From contig NW_026615411.1 of NCBI RefSeq assembly GCF_000801105.2, forward strand, positions 1-64,000: a stretch of 64,000 nt of DNA. The letters are read 5' to 3'. Positions within the stretch are counted from its first letter, which is position 1; each line of letters starts with the position of its first letter. Source of the stretch: Raphanus sativus (taxonomy: Eukaryota; Streptophyta; Magnoliopsida; Brassicales; Brassicaceae). The notes under the pieces were generated by a model. That model had not been told where the DNA came from, searched no databases, and worked only from the letters and a program-made list of their open reading frames with translations. Positions 46,230-59,035 of the stretch are shown here, one piece after another. Position numbers and translations under genes: made by a program.

Positions 46230-49200
46230 ATGGGTGTTGAAAACGCCAACAATGGGGCTAATCCCCCAACCATGGAGCAGATCATGGCTGCCATGAGAGA
46301 AGAGATGAGGGCTGTTGTAGGAGAGCTTGGTCAGCAGATCAACACTCGTTTGAACCGGTTGGAGCAACCTCCAAGGAGAGGTCCACGCCGCAATCAAAAC
46401 CCCATCCCTGAAGATGAAGATGGAGAGCATGAAGATGATGAGAGCATGCCGAGTCTTGATGATGATGATCCCTCCAGAACCGCAATCCTAGGAGACAGGA
46501 TCCACTTAGACACAACCGAGCTAGAGAAGCTCATCATAGAGAGCACAACAAAGATATTAAAATTGTTCCTCCTACTTTTACAGGAAAGTCTGATCCAGAA
46601 GCTTACATGGATTGGGAGAAGCGATTAGAGTACATCTTTGAGTGTTATGGCTATGGAGAACACAAGAAGGTTGCCCTAGCCGCTGCTCAACTCACCGAGA
46701 ATGCACTTGCTTGGTGGGACAGGAATGTAGCTGAGAGGAGAAGGAACCGCTTTGGAGCAGTCACAACTTGGGCTGACATGAAATATCTTCTAAGGTTAAG
46801 ATATGTTCCTGATTATTATCATAGAGACTTACAAAAACGTTTTCGCAAGTTGTCTCAAGGTAATAGGTCAGTCGAGGAATACTTTGAAGAGTTTGAGAAG
46901 CTGATGAACTCACTGGAGTTAGAAGAATCTGAGGAAGCTTTGATGGCTCAGTTCATTGATGGTCTTCAAGAGCGTATCTCCAGGAAGGTAGAAAGAGCTC
47001 AATATAGTGGCTTACATGAACTAATGCATTTAGCTGTGCAGGTTGAGAAGCAAATCAAGCGTAAGACCGTTACTAGTAGGTCTAGAAACTCACAACCTTG
47101 GACTTCTAATGTCAACAAGCCAAATGACAAAGGTAAAGCCGTAGAGATTGATTCTCGGTTCAAGGGTAAGGGTGATGATTCAAACAAGGGTCCTAGACAA
47201 GATCAAAACAAAGGTACTAACAATCAAAGAGCTAGAGATGTTACTTGTTTTAGATGTCAGGGACGAGGTCACATGGCTAGGAAGTGCCCAAACCAACGAG
47301 TCATGACTATCACCACCAATGGAGACTATGAGTCTCAAGATGAATCCGAAATGGAAGCAATGAACTCTGGAGAAGAAGTAGAGTATCCGGATACTGGAGA
47401 GATGTTGGTCACTCGGAGAGTACTAAGTACAATGACCAATCCTGAAGAGAAAGCTCAAAGAGATAATCTCTTCCACACTCGCTGCACCATCAAAGCTAAG
47501 GTATGTAACTTGGTTATAGATGGAGGATCTTGCACTAATGTGGCTAGCAAGTATATGGTGGACAGGTTAGGTCTTGAGACAACCAAGCACCCTTGGCCTT
47601 ATAGATTGCAATGGTTAGACAACAAGACTGAGCTGAAGGTCACGGAGCAAGCAAAGATATCTTTTAGTATTGGTAAGTACCAAGATGAAGTAGTGTGTGA
47701 TGTGGTACCAATGCAAGCCGGTCACATCCTGCTGGGGAGACCTTGGCAATTTGATAGAGCCACCTTCCACAATGGACGCACCAACTACTACTCTTTCAAG
47801 TTCAAGGACCGTAAGTACAACTTAGCTCCTTTGAGCCCATCTGAGGTGCATGAGTTACAAACTAAGATGAACAAGGAAGACCAGGTAAGTAAAACTAACC
47901 TTATGATTTCTCCTGGTGCTGTTTTAAAGACCTTGAGTGCTCAAGGCACTGTACTACTAATGGTTTTAAAAGAATGTTTAAGTACAGGAAGCTCAGAAGC
48001 TCAACAAATTCCTAAACCAGCTCAAGCCGTGCTAGACAAGTTTCAAGACTTGTTCCCTGAAGAGATCCCAGCTGGATTACCTCCAATCAGAGGGATTGAG
48101 CACCAGATTGATCTCGTGCCAGGTTCAGCTTTGCCAAACAAACCAGCATACAGAATGAATCCAGAGGAGACCAAGGAGCTAGAAAAACAAGTTCAAGACT
48201 TGATGAACAAAGGGTACATCCGAGAGAGTCTAAGCCCATGTGCAGTACCAGTTCTTCTAGTTCCCAAGAAAGATGGATCATGGAGGATGTGTGTAGATTG
48301 CCGTGCCATCAACAACATCACCATCAAGTATAGGCACCCAATTCCACGCCTAGATGACATGCTTGATGAACTTAGTGGAGCCACCATTTTCTCTAAGATA
48401 GATCTTAGGAGTGGGTACCACCAAGTAAGAATGCGAGAAGGAGATGAGTGGAAGACTGCCTTCAAGACCAAGCAAGGTCTATATGAGTGGTTGGTTATGC
48501 CATTTGGGATCACCAATGCACCAAGCACCTTCATGAGACTCATGAACCAGGTTCTTAGATCATTTATAAGTAAATTTGTTGTTGTCTATTTTGATGATAT
48601 ACTTATTTACTCTAAGAGCTTAGAAGAACATCTAGAGCATCTAGAACTTGTGTTGCTTACACTTCGGAAGGAAGGTTTATATGCCAACCTAAAGAAGTGC
48701 ACATTTTGTACTGACCAACTTGTTTTCTTAGGCTTTGTAGTGAGTAAACAGGGTCTACAAGTGGATGAGGAGAAGATCAAGGCTATACAAGACTGGCCTA
48801 TCCCAACCTCTATTGCACACGTTAGAAGCTTCCATGGTTTAGCTAGCTTCTACAGGCGCTTTGTAAGGGATTTCAGTACCATAGCTGCTCCCTTGACTGC
48901 TGTGATCAAGAAGAATGTTCCTTTCTCATGGGGAGAATTACAAGAAGCTGCTTTCAATGCCTTGAAGTACAAGCTAACTCACGCACCAGTATTAGCTCTA
49001 CCTGACTTTGACGAGATGTTTGAGGTAGAGTGTGATGCATCCGGAGTGGGTATAGGAGCCGTGCTTCATCAGAGGAAGAAACCAGTAGCCTTCTTCAGTG
49101 AGAAACTAAGTGGAGCCACTCTCAACTACCCCACTTATGACAAAGAGCTTTACGCTTTGGTTAGAGCTTTGGAGACTTGGCAACATTACCTAAGGTCTAA

Positions 49201-50841
49201 GGAGTTCATTATTCACACTGATCATGAGACTCTCAAACACCTAAGGGGCCAGACTTCACTCAAGAGGAGGCATGCTAAGTGGTTGGAATTCATTGAGACA
49301 TTTCCCTACGTGATCAAGTACAAGAAGGGGAAGGAAAACGTGGTAGCTGATGCCTTATCAAGAAGACATGCTTTGATCACCACTATGGATGCTAAGGTGC
49401 TAGGGTTTGAGCACATTAAGGAGCTATACAAAGATGACCCGGAGCTGAAAGAAGCATACCAGAATTGTGGAAAAGGGGCTTTCCATTCTTATCATTTGCA
49501 TGAAGGGTTTCTATTTAGAGACAAGCGTTTGTGCATTCCCCAAAGTTCCATGAGAGACCTTATACTTCAAGAAGCACACGGTGGAGGTCTTATGGGTCAT
49601 TTCGGAGTAGACAAGACTTTGGCTATTGTTACTGATCACTTCTTCTGGCCACATCTCAAGAGAGACGTTGAGAGACATTGTGCAAGATGTGTTCCTTGCC
49701 ACAAAGCCAAGTCCAGGTCACATCCTCACGGTTTATACCTACCTTTACCTATTCCTAATGCTCCTTGGGAGGATATTTCTATGGATTTTGTCTTAGGTTT
49801 GCCCAAGATAAGACACAAAGATTCAATCTTTGTAGTGGTGGACCGATTCTCTAAGATGGCTCACTTCATACCATGTGACAAGACCCATGATGCATCTCAA
49901 ACTGCTGACTTGTTCTTTAAAGAAGTGGTGCGTTTACATGGGATACCAAGGACCATTGTATCTGATAGAGATACCAAGTTCTTGAGTATTTCTGGAGAAC
50001 CTTGTGGAAGAAGCTAGGTACCAAGCTACTCTTCTCAACAACTTGTCATCCTCAAACGGATGGACAAACTGAAGTGGTAAACCGAACCCTATCTACTTTA
50101 CTTAGAGTTACTCTTGGTCGCAATTTAAGTACTTGGTTAGATTGCCTTCCATTGATTGAATTTGCTTATAACCATGCTACACATTCTGCTACTAAGATGT
50201 CTCCTTTTGAAGTTGTTTATGGATTTAATCCACTAACCCCTTTGGATCTTAAGCCAATTCCACAAGTTGAGCAAATTAATCAGGATGGCTTAAAGAGAGG
50301 AGAGGCAATCAAGAAGATACACCAGCAAGCTAAGGAAAATGTTATCAAGAAGACTGAGGAGTACAAGAAGAATGCTGATAAGAGGCGCAAGCCCATGATC
50401 TTTGAACCAGGAGAGTGGGTGTGGATCCACATGAGGCAGGAGAGGTTCCCACAGAAAAGGAGTTCTAAGCTAGCTCCTAGGGGAGATGGTCCATTCCGTG
50501 TGCTAGAAAGGATCAATGACAATGCTTACCTTTTGGAGTTGCCTAATGAGTTTAACATTTCTCATACTTTTAATGTTGCGGATTTAACCCCTTATCTTGC
50601 AGATGATTCAGTTTTGAGGTCAAAACCTTCTCAAGGGGGAGGGAATGATGAGGTCATCAACCATAACCAGGACACCATAACCATTCCCAAGGCATCTGAA
50701 GGACCCATGACTCGATCCAAGCAAAGAAGGCTTAACCAAGGCTTTGCACTTGCAGTCCAAGCTATCTTAGATAGCTTGGCTGAGCCACCACCCATAATTC
50801 TAGCTGATTCACCCAAAAGACCATGTCAACAAGACAAGTGA
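46230..50841 (+). pseudogene. G3 first copy gag-pol polyprotein, two frameshifts
   Basis: gag starts at 46230 (MGVENANNGANPP) with a coiled, acidic N-terminus. A C-run one base shorter than in the second copy (46470-46472) shifts the frame. The main open part 46607-50017 (1136 codons) holds: gag core, zinc knuckle [14 protein letters not shown] from residue 214, protease DGGS at 305, RT with YFDD at 661-664, RNase H ([14 protein letters not shown]), HHCC zinc domain, and integrase D1060 and D1120. A missing base near 49987 shifts the frame before the catalytic Glu. 50002-50841 continues with [12 protein letters not shown], the integrase C-terminal FEPGEWVW segment, PPT-coding [11 protein letters not shown] and the LTR-encoded [12 protein letters not shown] motif. 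Both lesions are single bases and may be sequencing errors. Confidence 0.9.
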
Positions 50842-51738
50842 TGACTTGAGCAATGCCTTTGCGCAACTCAATATCACTCAAGGTAAGACAGCTTATTTGA
50901 ATGGTGCTGATTCAAATGTTTACTTGGCAGGAACTGAAGCTAAAGAAGAATCCCTCCTTGAAGAAACCAACAAGATTGAAGCTGAAGATAATGAAGAGAA
51001 GAGTGAAGAAGAACTTGAAAAAGAAGAGCAAGACAAGATACCTCTCAAGAATGATCCAAGCGTGCTCAACTTCAAGAACACAACAAAGGAGTTCAACCAA
51101 GAACCAAGGGAAGTGTTTTCATTATTTATGATTTGTGCAGGTAAGATGGGTCAGTCTAGTGGTTCCTAGAACTCTCCCATCTCCGCAGCAACCAAGGTTC
51201 AAGACCAAGACTAGTCTAGGTCTCTTTGTCTTTTATTTTATGCACTTTCCTTTTATAGTTAAAACGGGGCATAGTTAGTTGTTCTGCTGTTTTTGTTTCT
51301 TTTGCTTCACAAGTCTTGTTGTTTTGAGTCTTTGCTTTTCTTTGAGTCGACCGTTTAGGTCACAGCTGATGGACTATTAATAAAGTCCCACACGCAGCTT
51401 TGTAGACACAACTTTTTACCTAATCAATATATGAGTCAGTTTGCCCCCTAAGCAAGCCGCCTACCCTTTTCCTCCTTGTGTGATTCAAGCAGCAAGAGTT
51501 TGAACTGTATCAAGGATCTCCCATCATCCTTGTGGTGTTCTTCATTCCATCATCATCCTTATCAACCGGTCCAACAAGAGAGTGCGTTAAAGCCAGCTTG
51601 TTAGATCCCATACCACTTGATCCATCTAGTCAAGTGCCATCATCATCGACCATCCTTTGTTCTCAAGAGAGTGCGTGAAAGCCAGCTTGAGGATCCATCT
51701 CCCCCACCTTCCAAAGGCTCCATCCGAGTCTTATATCA
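50646..51738 (+). repeat. G3 middle (shared) LTR
   Basis: 1093 bp, TGATGAGGTC to CTTATATCA, preceded by purine tract 50633-50645 and followed by a primer site at 51742-51753. The first 196 bp encode the polyprotein end. The only complete G3 LTR in the window. Confidence 0.9.
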
Positions 51739-52135
51739 TTTTGGTATCAGAGCCAAAGGATCCAATCCTTTGGTTGTTCTTACCCTTTGCTTTATATTGT
51801 TTCGTTGCTCTTATTTTCATAAATCAAAAACCCCATAAAAGTTATTTCCTTGTTCTTGTTTACATTCGTGATTTGATTCATAAAAAATTCAAAAACCCAA
51901 AAATATTTTGTTCTTTCCTTATTGTTGATCACGCAAGTTTTCTAGTTTAATCTAGTTTCCTTTCATAGATCAGTCGAGTATTGTCTTTCCTTTCCGATTA
52001 AAAAACTTTCAAAACCCAAAATATTTTCCTTTTATTTTTGTTTGTTTCGAAGTTTCAAATTTAAAACTTAAGTTACCGTTGGTGCTTTGATATTTTGTTG
52101 TTTGTGTTGAGTGACTAGCAAGGAACCAAACAAAC
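51739..52135 (+). other. G3 second-copy primer site and leader
   Basis: Primer site TGGTATCAGAGC at 51742-51753; AT-rich leader near-identical to 45832-46229. Confidence 0.85.
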
Positions 52136-55100
52136 ATGGGTGTTGAAAACGCCAACAATGGGGCTAATCCCCCAACCATGGAGCAGATCATGGCTGCCAT
52201 GAGAGAAGAGATGAGGGCTGTTGTAGGAGAGCTTCGTCAGCAGATCAACACTCGTTTGAACCGGTTGGAGCAACCTCCAAGGAGAGGTCCACGCCGCAAT
52301 CAAAACCCCATCCCTGAAGATGAAGATGGAGAGCATGAAGATGATGAGAGCATGCCGAGTCTTGATGATGATGATCCCCTCCAGAACCGCAATCCTAGGA
52401 GACAGGATCCACTTAGACACAACCGAGCTAGAGAAGCTCATCATAGAGAGCACAACAAAGATATTAAAATTGTTCCTCCTACTTTTACAGGAAAGTCTGA
52501 TCCAGAAGCTTACATGGATTGGGAGAAGCGATTAGAGTACATCTTTGAGTGTTATGGCTATGGAGAACACAAGAAGGTTGCCCTAGCCGCTGCTCAACTC
52601 ACCGAGAATGCACTTGCTTGGTGGGACAGGAATGTAGCTGAGAGGAGAAGGAACCGCTTTGGAGCAGTCACAACTTGGGCTGACATGAAATATCTTCTAA
52701 GGTTAAGATATGTTCCTGATTATTATCATAGAGACTTACAAAAACGTTTTCGCAAGTTGTCTCAAGGTAATAGGTCAGTCGAGGAATACTTTGAAGAGTT
52801 TGAGAAGCTGATGAACTCACTGGAGTTAGAATAATCAGAGGAAGCTTTGATGGCTCAGTTCATTGATGGTCTTCAAGAGCGTATCTCCAGGAAGGTAGAA
52901 AGAGCTCAATATAGTGGCTTACATGAACTAATGCATTTAGCTGTGCAAGTTGAGAAGCAAATCAAGCGTAAGACCGTTACTAGTAGGTCTAGAAACTCAC
53001 AACCTTGGACTTCTAATGTCAACAAGCCAAATGACAAAGGTAAAGCCGTAGAGATTGATTCTCGGTTCTAGGGTAAGGGTGATGATTCAAACAAGGGTCC
53101 TAGACAAGATCAAAACAAAGGTACTAACAATCAAAGAGCTAGAGATGTTACTTGTTTTAGATGTCAGGGACGAGGTCACATGGCTAGGAAGTGCCCAAAC
53201 CAACGAGTCATGACTATCACCACCAATGGAGACTATGAGTCTCAAGATGAATCCGAAATGGAAGCAATGAACTCTGGAGAAGAAGTAGAGTATCCGGATA
53301 CTGGAGAGATGTTGGTCACTCGGAGAGTACTAAGTACAATGACCAATCCTGAAGAGAAAGCTCAAAGAGAGAATCTCTTCCACACTCGCTGCACCATCAA
53401 AGCTAAGGTATGTAACTTGGTTATAGATGGAGGATCTTGCACTAATGTGGCTAGCAAGTATATGGTGGACAGGTTAGGTCTTGAGACAACCAAGCACCCT
53501 TGGCCTTATAGATTGCAATGGTTAGACAACAAGACTGAGCTGAAGGTCACGGAGCAAGCAAAGATATCTTTTAGTATTGGTAAGTACCAAGATGAAGTAG
53601 TGTGTGATGTGGTACCAATGCAAGCCGGTCACATCCTGCTGGGGAGACCTTGGCAATTTGATAGAGCCACCTTCCACAATGGACGCACCAACTACTACTC
53701 TTTCAAGTTCAAGGACCGTAAGTACAACTTAGCTCCTTTGAGCCCATCTGAGGTGCATGAGTTACAAACTAAGATGAACAAGGAAGACCAGGTAAGTAAA
53801 ACTAACCTTATGATTTCTCCTGGTGCTGTTTTAAAGACCTTGAGTGCTCAAGGCACTGTACTACTAATGGTTTTAAAAGAATGTTTAAGTACAGGAAGCT
53901 CAGAAGCTCAACAAATTCCTAAACCAGCTCAAGCCGTGCTAGACAAGTTTCAAGACTTGTTCCCTGAAGAGATCCCAGCTGGATTACCTCCAATCAGAGG
54001 GATTGAGCACCAGATTGATCTCGTACCAGGTTCAGCTTTTCCAAACAAACCAGCATACAGAATGAATCCAGAGGAGACCAAGGAGCTAGAAAAACAAGTT
54101 CAAGACTTGATGAACAAAGGGTACATCCGAGAGAGTCTAAGCCCATGTGGAGTACCAGTTCTTCTAGTTCCCAAGAAAGATGGATCATGGAGGATGTGTG
54201 TAGATTGCCGTGCCATCAACAACATCACCATCAAGTATAGGCACCCAATTCCACGCCTAGATGACATGCTTGATGAACTTAGTGGAGCCACCATTTTCTC
54301 TAAGATAGATCTTAGGAGTGGGTACCACCAAGTAAGAATGCGAGAAGGAGATGAGTGGAAGACTGCCTTCAAGACCAAGCAAGGTCTATATGAGTGGTTG
54401 GTTATGCCATTTGGGCTCACCAATGCACCAAGCACCTTCATGAGACTCATGAACCAGGTTCTTAGATCATTTATAAGTAAATTTGTTGTTGTCTATTTTG
54501 ATGATATACTTATTTACTCTAAGAGCTTAGAAGAACATCTAGAGCATCTAGAACTTGTGTTGCTTACACTTCGGAAGGAAGGTTTATATGCCAACCTAAA
54601 GAAGTGCACATTTTGTACTGACCAACTTGTTTTCTTAGGCTTTGTAGTGAGTAAACAGGGTCTACAAGTGGATGAGGAGAAGATCAAGGCTATACAAGAC
54701 TGGCCTATCCCAACCTCTATTGCACACGTTAGAAGCTTCCATGGTTTAGCTAGCTTCTACAGGCGCTTTGTAAGGGATTTCAGTACCATAGCTGCTCCCT
54801 TGACTGCTGTGATCAAGAAGAATGTTCCTTTCTCATGGGGAGAATTACAAGAAGCTGCTTTCAATGCCTTGAAGTACAAGCTAACTCACGCACCAGTATT
54901 AGCTCTACCTGACTTTGACGAGATGTTTGAGGTAGAGTGTGATGCATCCGGAGTGGGTATAGGAGCCGTGCTTCATCAGAGGAAGAAACCAGTAGCCTTC
55001 TTTGATGAGAAACTAAGTGGAGCCACTCTCAACTACCCCAATTATGACAAAGAGCTTTACGCTTTGGTTAGAGCTTTGGAGACTTGGCAACATTACCTAA

Positions 55101-56734
55101 GGTCTAAGGAGTTCATTATTCACACTGATCATGAGACTCTCAAACACCTAAGGGGCCAGACTTCACTCAAGAGGAGGCATGCTAAGTGGTTGGAATTCAT
55201 TGAGACATTTCCCTACGTGATCAAGTACAAGAAGGGGAAGGAAAACGTGGTAGCTGATGCCTTATCAAGAAGACATGCTTTGATCACCACTATGGATGCT
55301 AAGGTGCTAGGGTTTGAGCACATTAAGGAGCTATACAAAGATGACCCGGAGCTGAAAGAAGCATACCAGAATTGTGGAAAAGGGGCTTTCCATTCTTATC
55401 ATTTGCATGAAGGGTTTCTATTTAGAGACAAGCGTTTGTGCATTCCCCAAAGTTCCATGAGAGACCTTATACTTCAAGAAGCACACGGTGGAGGTCTTAT
55501 GGGTCATTTCAGAGTAGACAAGACTTTGGCTATTGTTACTGATCACTTCTTCTGGCCACATCTCAAGAGAGACGTTGAGAGACATTGTGCAAGATGTGTT
55601 CCTTGCCACAAAGCCAAGTCCAGGTCACATCCTCACGGTTTATACCTACCTTTACCTATTCCTAATGCTCCTTGGGAGGATATTTCTATGGATTTTGTCT
55701 TAGGTTTGCCCAAGATAAGACACAAAGATTCAATCTTTGTAGTGGTGGACCGATTCTCTAAGATGGCTCACTTCATACCATGTGACAAGACCCATGATGC
55801 ATCTCAAACCGCTGACTTGTTCTTTAAAGAAGTGGTGCGTTTACATGGGATACCAAGGACCATTGTATCTGATAGAGATACCAAGTTCTTGAGTCATTTC
55901 TGGAGAACCTTGTGGAAGAAGCTAGGTACCAAGCTACTCTTCTCAACAACTTGTCATCCTCAAACGGATGGACAAACTGAAGTGGTAAACCGAACCCTAT
56001 CTACTTTACTTAGAGTTACTCTTGGTCGCAATTTCAGTACTTGGTTAGATTGCCTTCCATTGATTGAATTTGCTTATAACCATGCTACACATTCTGCTAC
56101 TAAGATGTCTCCTTTTAAAGTTGTTTATGGATTTAATCCACTAACCCCTTTGGATCTTAAGCCAATTCCACAAGTTGAGCAAATTAATCAGGATGGCTTA
56201 AAGAGAGGAGAGGCAATCAAGAAGATACACCAGCAAGCTAAGGAAAATGTTATCAAGAAGACTGAGGAGTACAAGAAGAATGCTGATAAGAGGCGCAAGC
56301 CCATGATCTTTGAACCAGGAGAGTGGGTGTGGATCCACATGAGGCAGGAGAGGTTCCCACAGAAAAGGAGTTCTAAGCTAGCTCCTAGGGGAGATGGTCC
56401 ATTCCGTGTGCTAGAAAGGATCAATGATAATGCTTACCTTTTGGAGTTGCCTAATGAGTTTAACATTTCTCATACTTTTAATGTTGCGGATTTAACCCCT
56501 TATCTTGCAGATGATTCAGTTTTGAGGTCAAAACCTTCTCAAGGGGGAGGGAATGATGAGGTCATCAACCATAACCAGGACACCATAACCATTCCAAGGC
56601 ATCTGAAGGACCCATGACTCGATCCAAGCAAAGAAGGCTTAAGCAAGGCTTTGCACTTGCAGTCCAAGCTATCTTAGATAGCTTGCTGAGCCACCACCCA
56701 TAATTCTAGCTGATTCACCCAAAGAAGACCATGT
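52136..56734 (+). pseudogene. G3 second copy gag-pol, two stop codons, C-terminus cut by X
   Basis: One continuous frame from the gag ATG at 52136, broken by TAA at 52832-52834 and TAG at 53069-53071, both in gag; the first copy has sense codons there. The remaining open part 53180-56617 carries protease, RT, RNase H and a complete integrase ([21 protein letters not shown]). Compared with the first copy it has scattered amino-acid changes (for example GHFR for GHFG, FFDEK for FFSEK, FKVVYG for FEVVYG). A one-base deletion near 56595 shifts the LTR-encoded tail, and the X insertion at 56735 ends it. Confidence 0.9.
56554..56734 (+). repeat. G3 right LTR, first 181 bp, interrupted by X
   Basis: TGATGAGGTC after purine tract 56541-56553; follows the middle LTR to GACCATGT (compare 50819-50826) and then jumps to X sequence. 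The continuation must lie beyond 64000 if X is complete. Confidence 0.9.
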
Positions 56735-56929
56735 TGTGGGAACCGAAATTCGCACTGTCGATTTTAAGTAAGTAAATCGGAGGAAAGCTAAGTAAACCTA
56801 ACTTTCCCTGAAGGGTCCGGATTCTCTGCGACAACCAACGACAAGTGATCAAATAAAATGCGGAAATGTTTTATTAAGATTTGAGACTGGACCTTAAGGA
56901 AGGCTGCCTACGTACCCTTTTCGAGGATC

Positions 56930-56934
56930 AAGTC
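56930..56934 (+). repeat. N2 target-site duplication (AAGTC), left copy
   Basis: AAGTC here and at 59867-59871. The X sequence reads on without a gap when N2 and one copy are removed. Confidence 0.95.
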
Positions 56935-57724
56935 TGGTGTAGCCATGACCAGAGACCTTGAGGAAAGAAGCTGAGTGACACTGATGAGGAGCTACTGATG
57001 AGGAGAACCAAGACCAGAACCAGAACCAGAGAGAGACACCAGGAGAGCCAACAAGTGTGTGGATTGGACCAGTGACTAGATCAAGGCTGAAAGCACAAGA
57101 GAGGAGGCTCTTACACTTAGTCAAAAACGTGGCTGAGAGTTCCAGGAGATAACCAAGACAAACCAGCCTGTTGGTTCAATTTAATTAAATTGTAATGTTT
57201 CTGGTTATTGGCTTTCATTTAATTTAAACCAGAAGCAATTAGGATTAGTAAACCAAGTTTGGGTAGGATTATGATTTTAAATTGATCCCATTTCGTGGGT
57301 AATTAGATTTAGGATTGGGATTAAACCATCTTGGTTTATTCTTAGGTCCTGCTGTCGATTTCTTTAAGACTGTGCAAGCAGCCTGCTTTGTTTTTCATTC
57401 AACTTTTAATCTAAAACCTTTTCATACAAGTTGTTTCAAAGTCTCTAGCTTTCTCTGTTCAGCTCAAGAAACATTGATCTCACTAAGGGAAGGAATTCCT
57501 AGTGAACCCATCTTAGACAATACAAGGTGATCTTGTGTCTTTGAGTAGCAAAACAGCTTCTGAGCCATCCATAGCTCTTTAGCAAAGTTCATCAATCAAA
57601 TCTATCATCTATCCACACGCCTTGAAGCAGATTGAGTCTTTGATTCTCTGTTTGCAAGGATTATCAAAGCTTTAACCCACCTACAAGAGATCCAGGGAGA
57701 GACAGCCATTCCAGGGTTGCACCA
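56935..57724 (+). repeat. N2 left LTR, type B
   Basis: 790 bp, TGGTGTAGCCATGACC to GGTTGCACCA; matches N1 right LTR (44379-45167) with mainly small indels. Confidence 0.9.
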
Positions 57725-59035
57725 AGTGGTATCAGAGCCTCTTGAAGGTTAGGGTTTGAATTTTTCATCTGAGAGCGCGAGATCTATCAGTTACCATCAG
57801 ATCTACAATGTCTTCTAGTGAGAGGATCAGAAAACTTAGGGAGAGAGCTGTACTCAAAGCAAAAAAGAGAGTATTGGCAAGAGATGAGAAGAATCAAGGA
57901 GCAGGCTGAGCTTGAGAGAGAGTATCAACTTGTCCAGGAAGCAAACAGGAGGGCACAACATGATTATTTCACAGCCAAAATTCCAAGAAGACCTGAGACA
58001 AAACTTGCTTCAAGCTTTCCAGGGTTTGATAGTAATTGAACCAACAAGACCAGATAGTAAGAGAAGGAAACCTACTGATCTAAAGCTGCATGAAGAAACT
58101 AAACAACTTGATGTTCAGCCACGACCAGAACAGGCTGAGAAGATGAAATTGGTGTTGGATAAGTCCCTTAACAAAGGCTTTGAAGGAAGTCTTAAACCTA
58201 CTAAAGAGGAGTCATCAATCACAGCCAAAGGAGAGGGCAAACAAACTGAACCAGAATTTGTTTTTATTCATTGTCAAGAACATAGCTTGTCTGATCAGTT
58301 GGAACAAGAGGAGGATGCACATGTTCAGTGTGACCACGTGCCTCACCAAAACAAAACAAGAAGATGGAGCTCTTGGAGGGTCACCTAAAGCCCCTTGAAG
58401 TGGTGTTTTCAATAGTTGAGCAAGGTGATAACTTTAAGACATTATCTTGTGATTTACTAATCAGATCTGTGGGATGTCTTCAGTTCAATTTAGTGGAGCA
58501 TCTGAGAGTTGTCCAGGGTCTGCAACAAGTTGTTTTTGAACCTGGAGGAAGCTTATGTGTGTTTAGAGAAAGTCACAAAATTCTGGAAACAGAAAGCAGC
58601 AGCCTTCAAGCTTGATTTACAAAATTCATTCACTTTTGAAGAACAAGATTTGTGGTCAAATCTTTTTGAGGGAGAGAGGATGGTGTGGTCCAAACAAGCT
58701 GCCTTTGGCAAGGATAAGGAGAGAAAGGCGTGGCTATATTCTGTAGACAATGACTTGCAAACTTGGATACATCATCTCAGGCCAGAACAACTTGTTATAC
58801 ATGCTAAGAAACAGACCAAAGCTTAAGTGGAACTATGGTGATTATTTCACACGACCACCAGACTCTCCAAAGGGTTCTTGCAGAGATCACAAACGAGCCT
58901 TGCTGGGTTCTTATGAGGCTAGGCTGAGGAATGGAAAGGATGGCAGTGTTGGGTATTTGATCCAGGAGATGATCATGGATCTATTTGTTTACAAGTTTTG
59001 GATTTGAGGTCAAATCCTTTTAAAGGAGGAGGGGA
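57725..59035 (+). other. N2 internal region, fragmentary frames
   Basis: Primer site at 57727-57738. An ATG at 57809 (MSSSERIRKLRERA) is stopped after about 30 codons; overlapping short frames follow (57818-58039, 57912-58388, 58364-58615, 58509-58826). They are charged, with KQKREYWQEMRRIKEQAELERE looking coiled-coil-like. No gag core recognised. From about 58430 it aligns with N1 (VEHLRVVQGLQQVVFEPGGSL in N2 against VEHLRVVKGLQQVIFEPGGSL). An internal PPT/LTR-start-like block is at 58647-58690. Probably non-coding now. Confidence 0.6.
58647..58690 (+). other. Internal PPT/LTR-start-like block in N2
   Basis: TTTGTGGTCAAATC, purine run GAGGGAGAGAGGA (58668-58680), then TGGTGTGGTCC, very close to the true LTR start TGGTGTAGCC at 59036. 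Same relative position as the block in N1. Confidence 0.5.

Larger units (their letters stand above)
41481..56734 (+). mobile_element. G3: CRM-like gypsy tandem dimer (LTR-internal-LTR-internal-LTR)
   Basis: Three LTRs (about 41481-45831 split by N1; 50646-51738; 56554-56734 cut by X) and two complete internal regions in the same orientation. The two internals are nearly identical, differing by scattered substitutions and a few one-base indels. The middle LTR serves as 3' LTR of the first copy and 5' LTR of the second. This is the expected product of unequal recombination between LTRs of two copies, or of sister chromatids. Confidence 0.85.
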
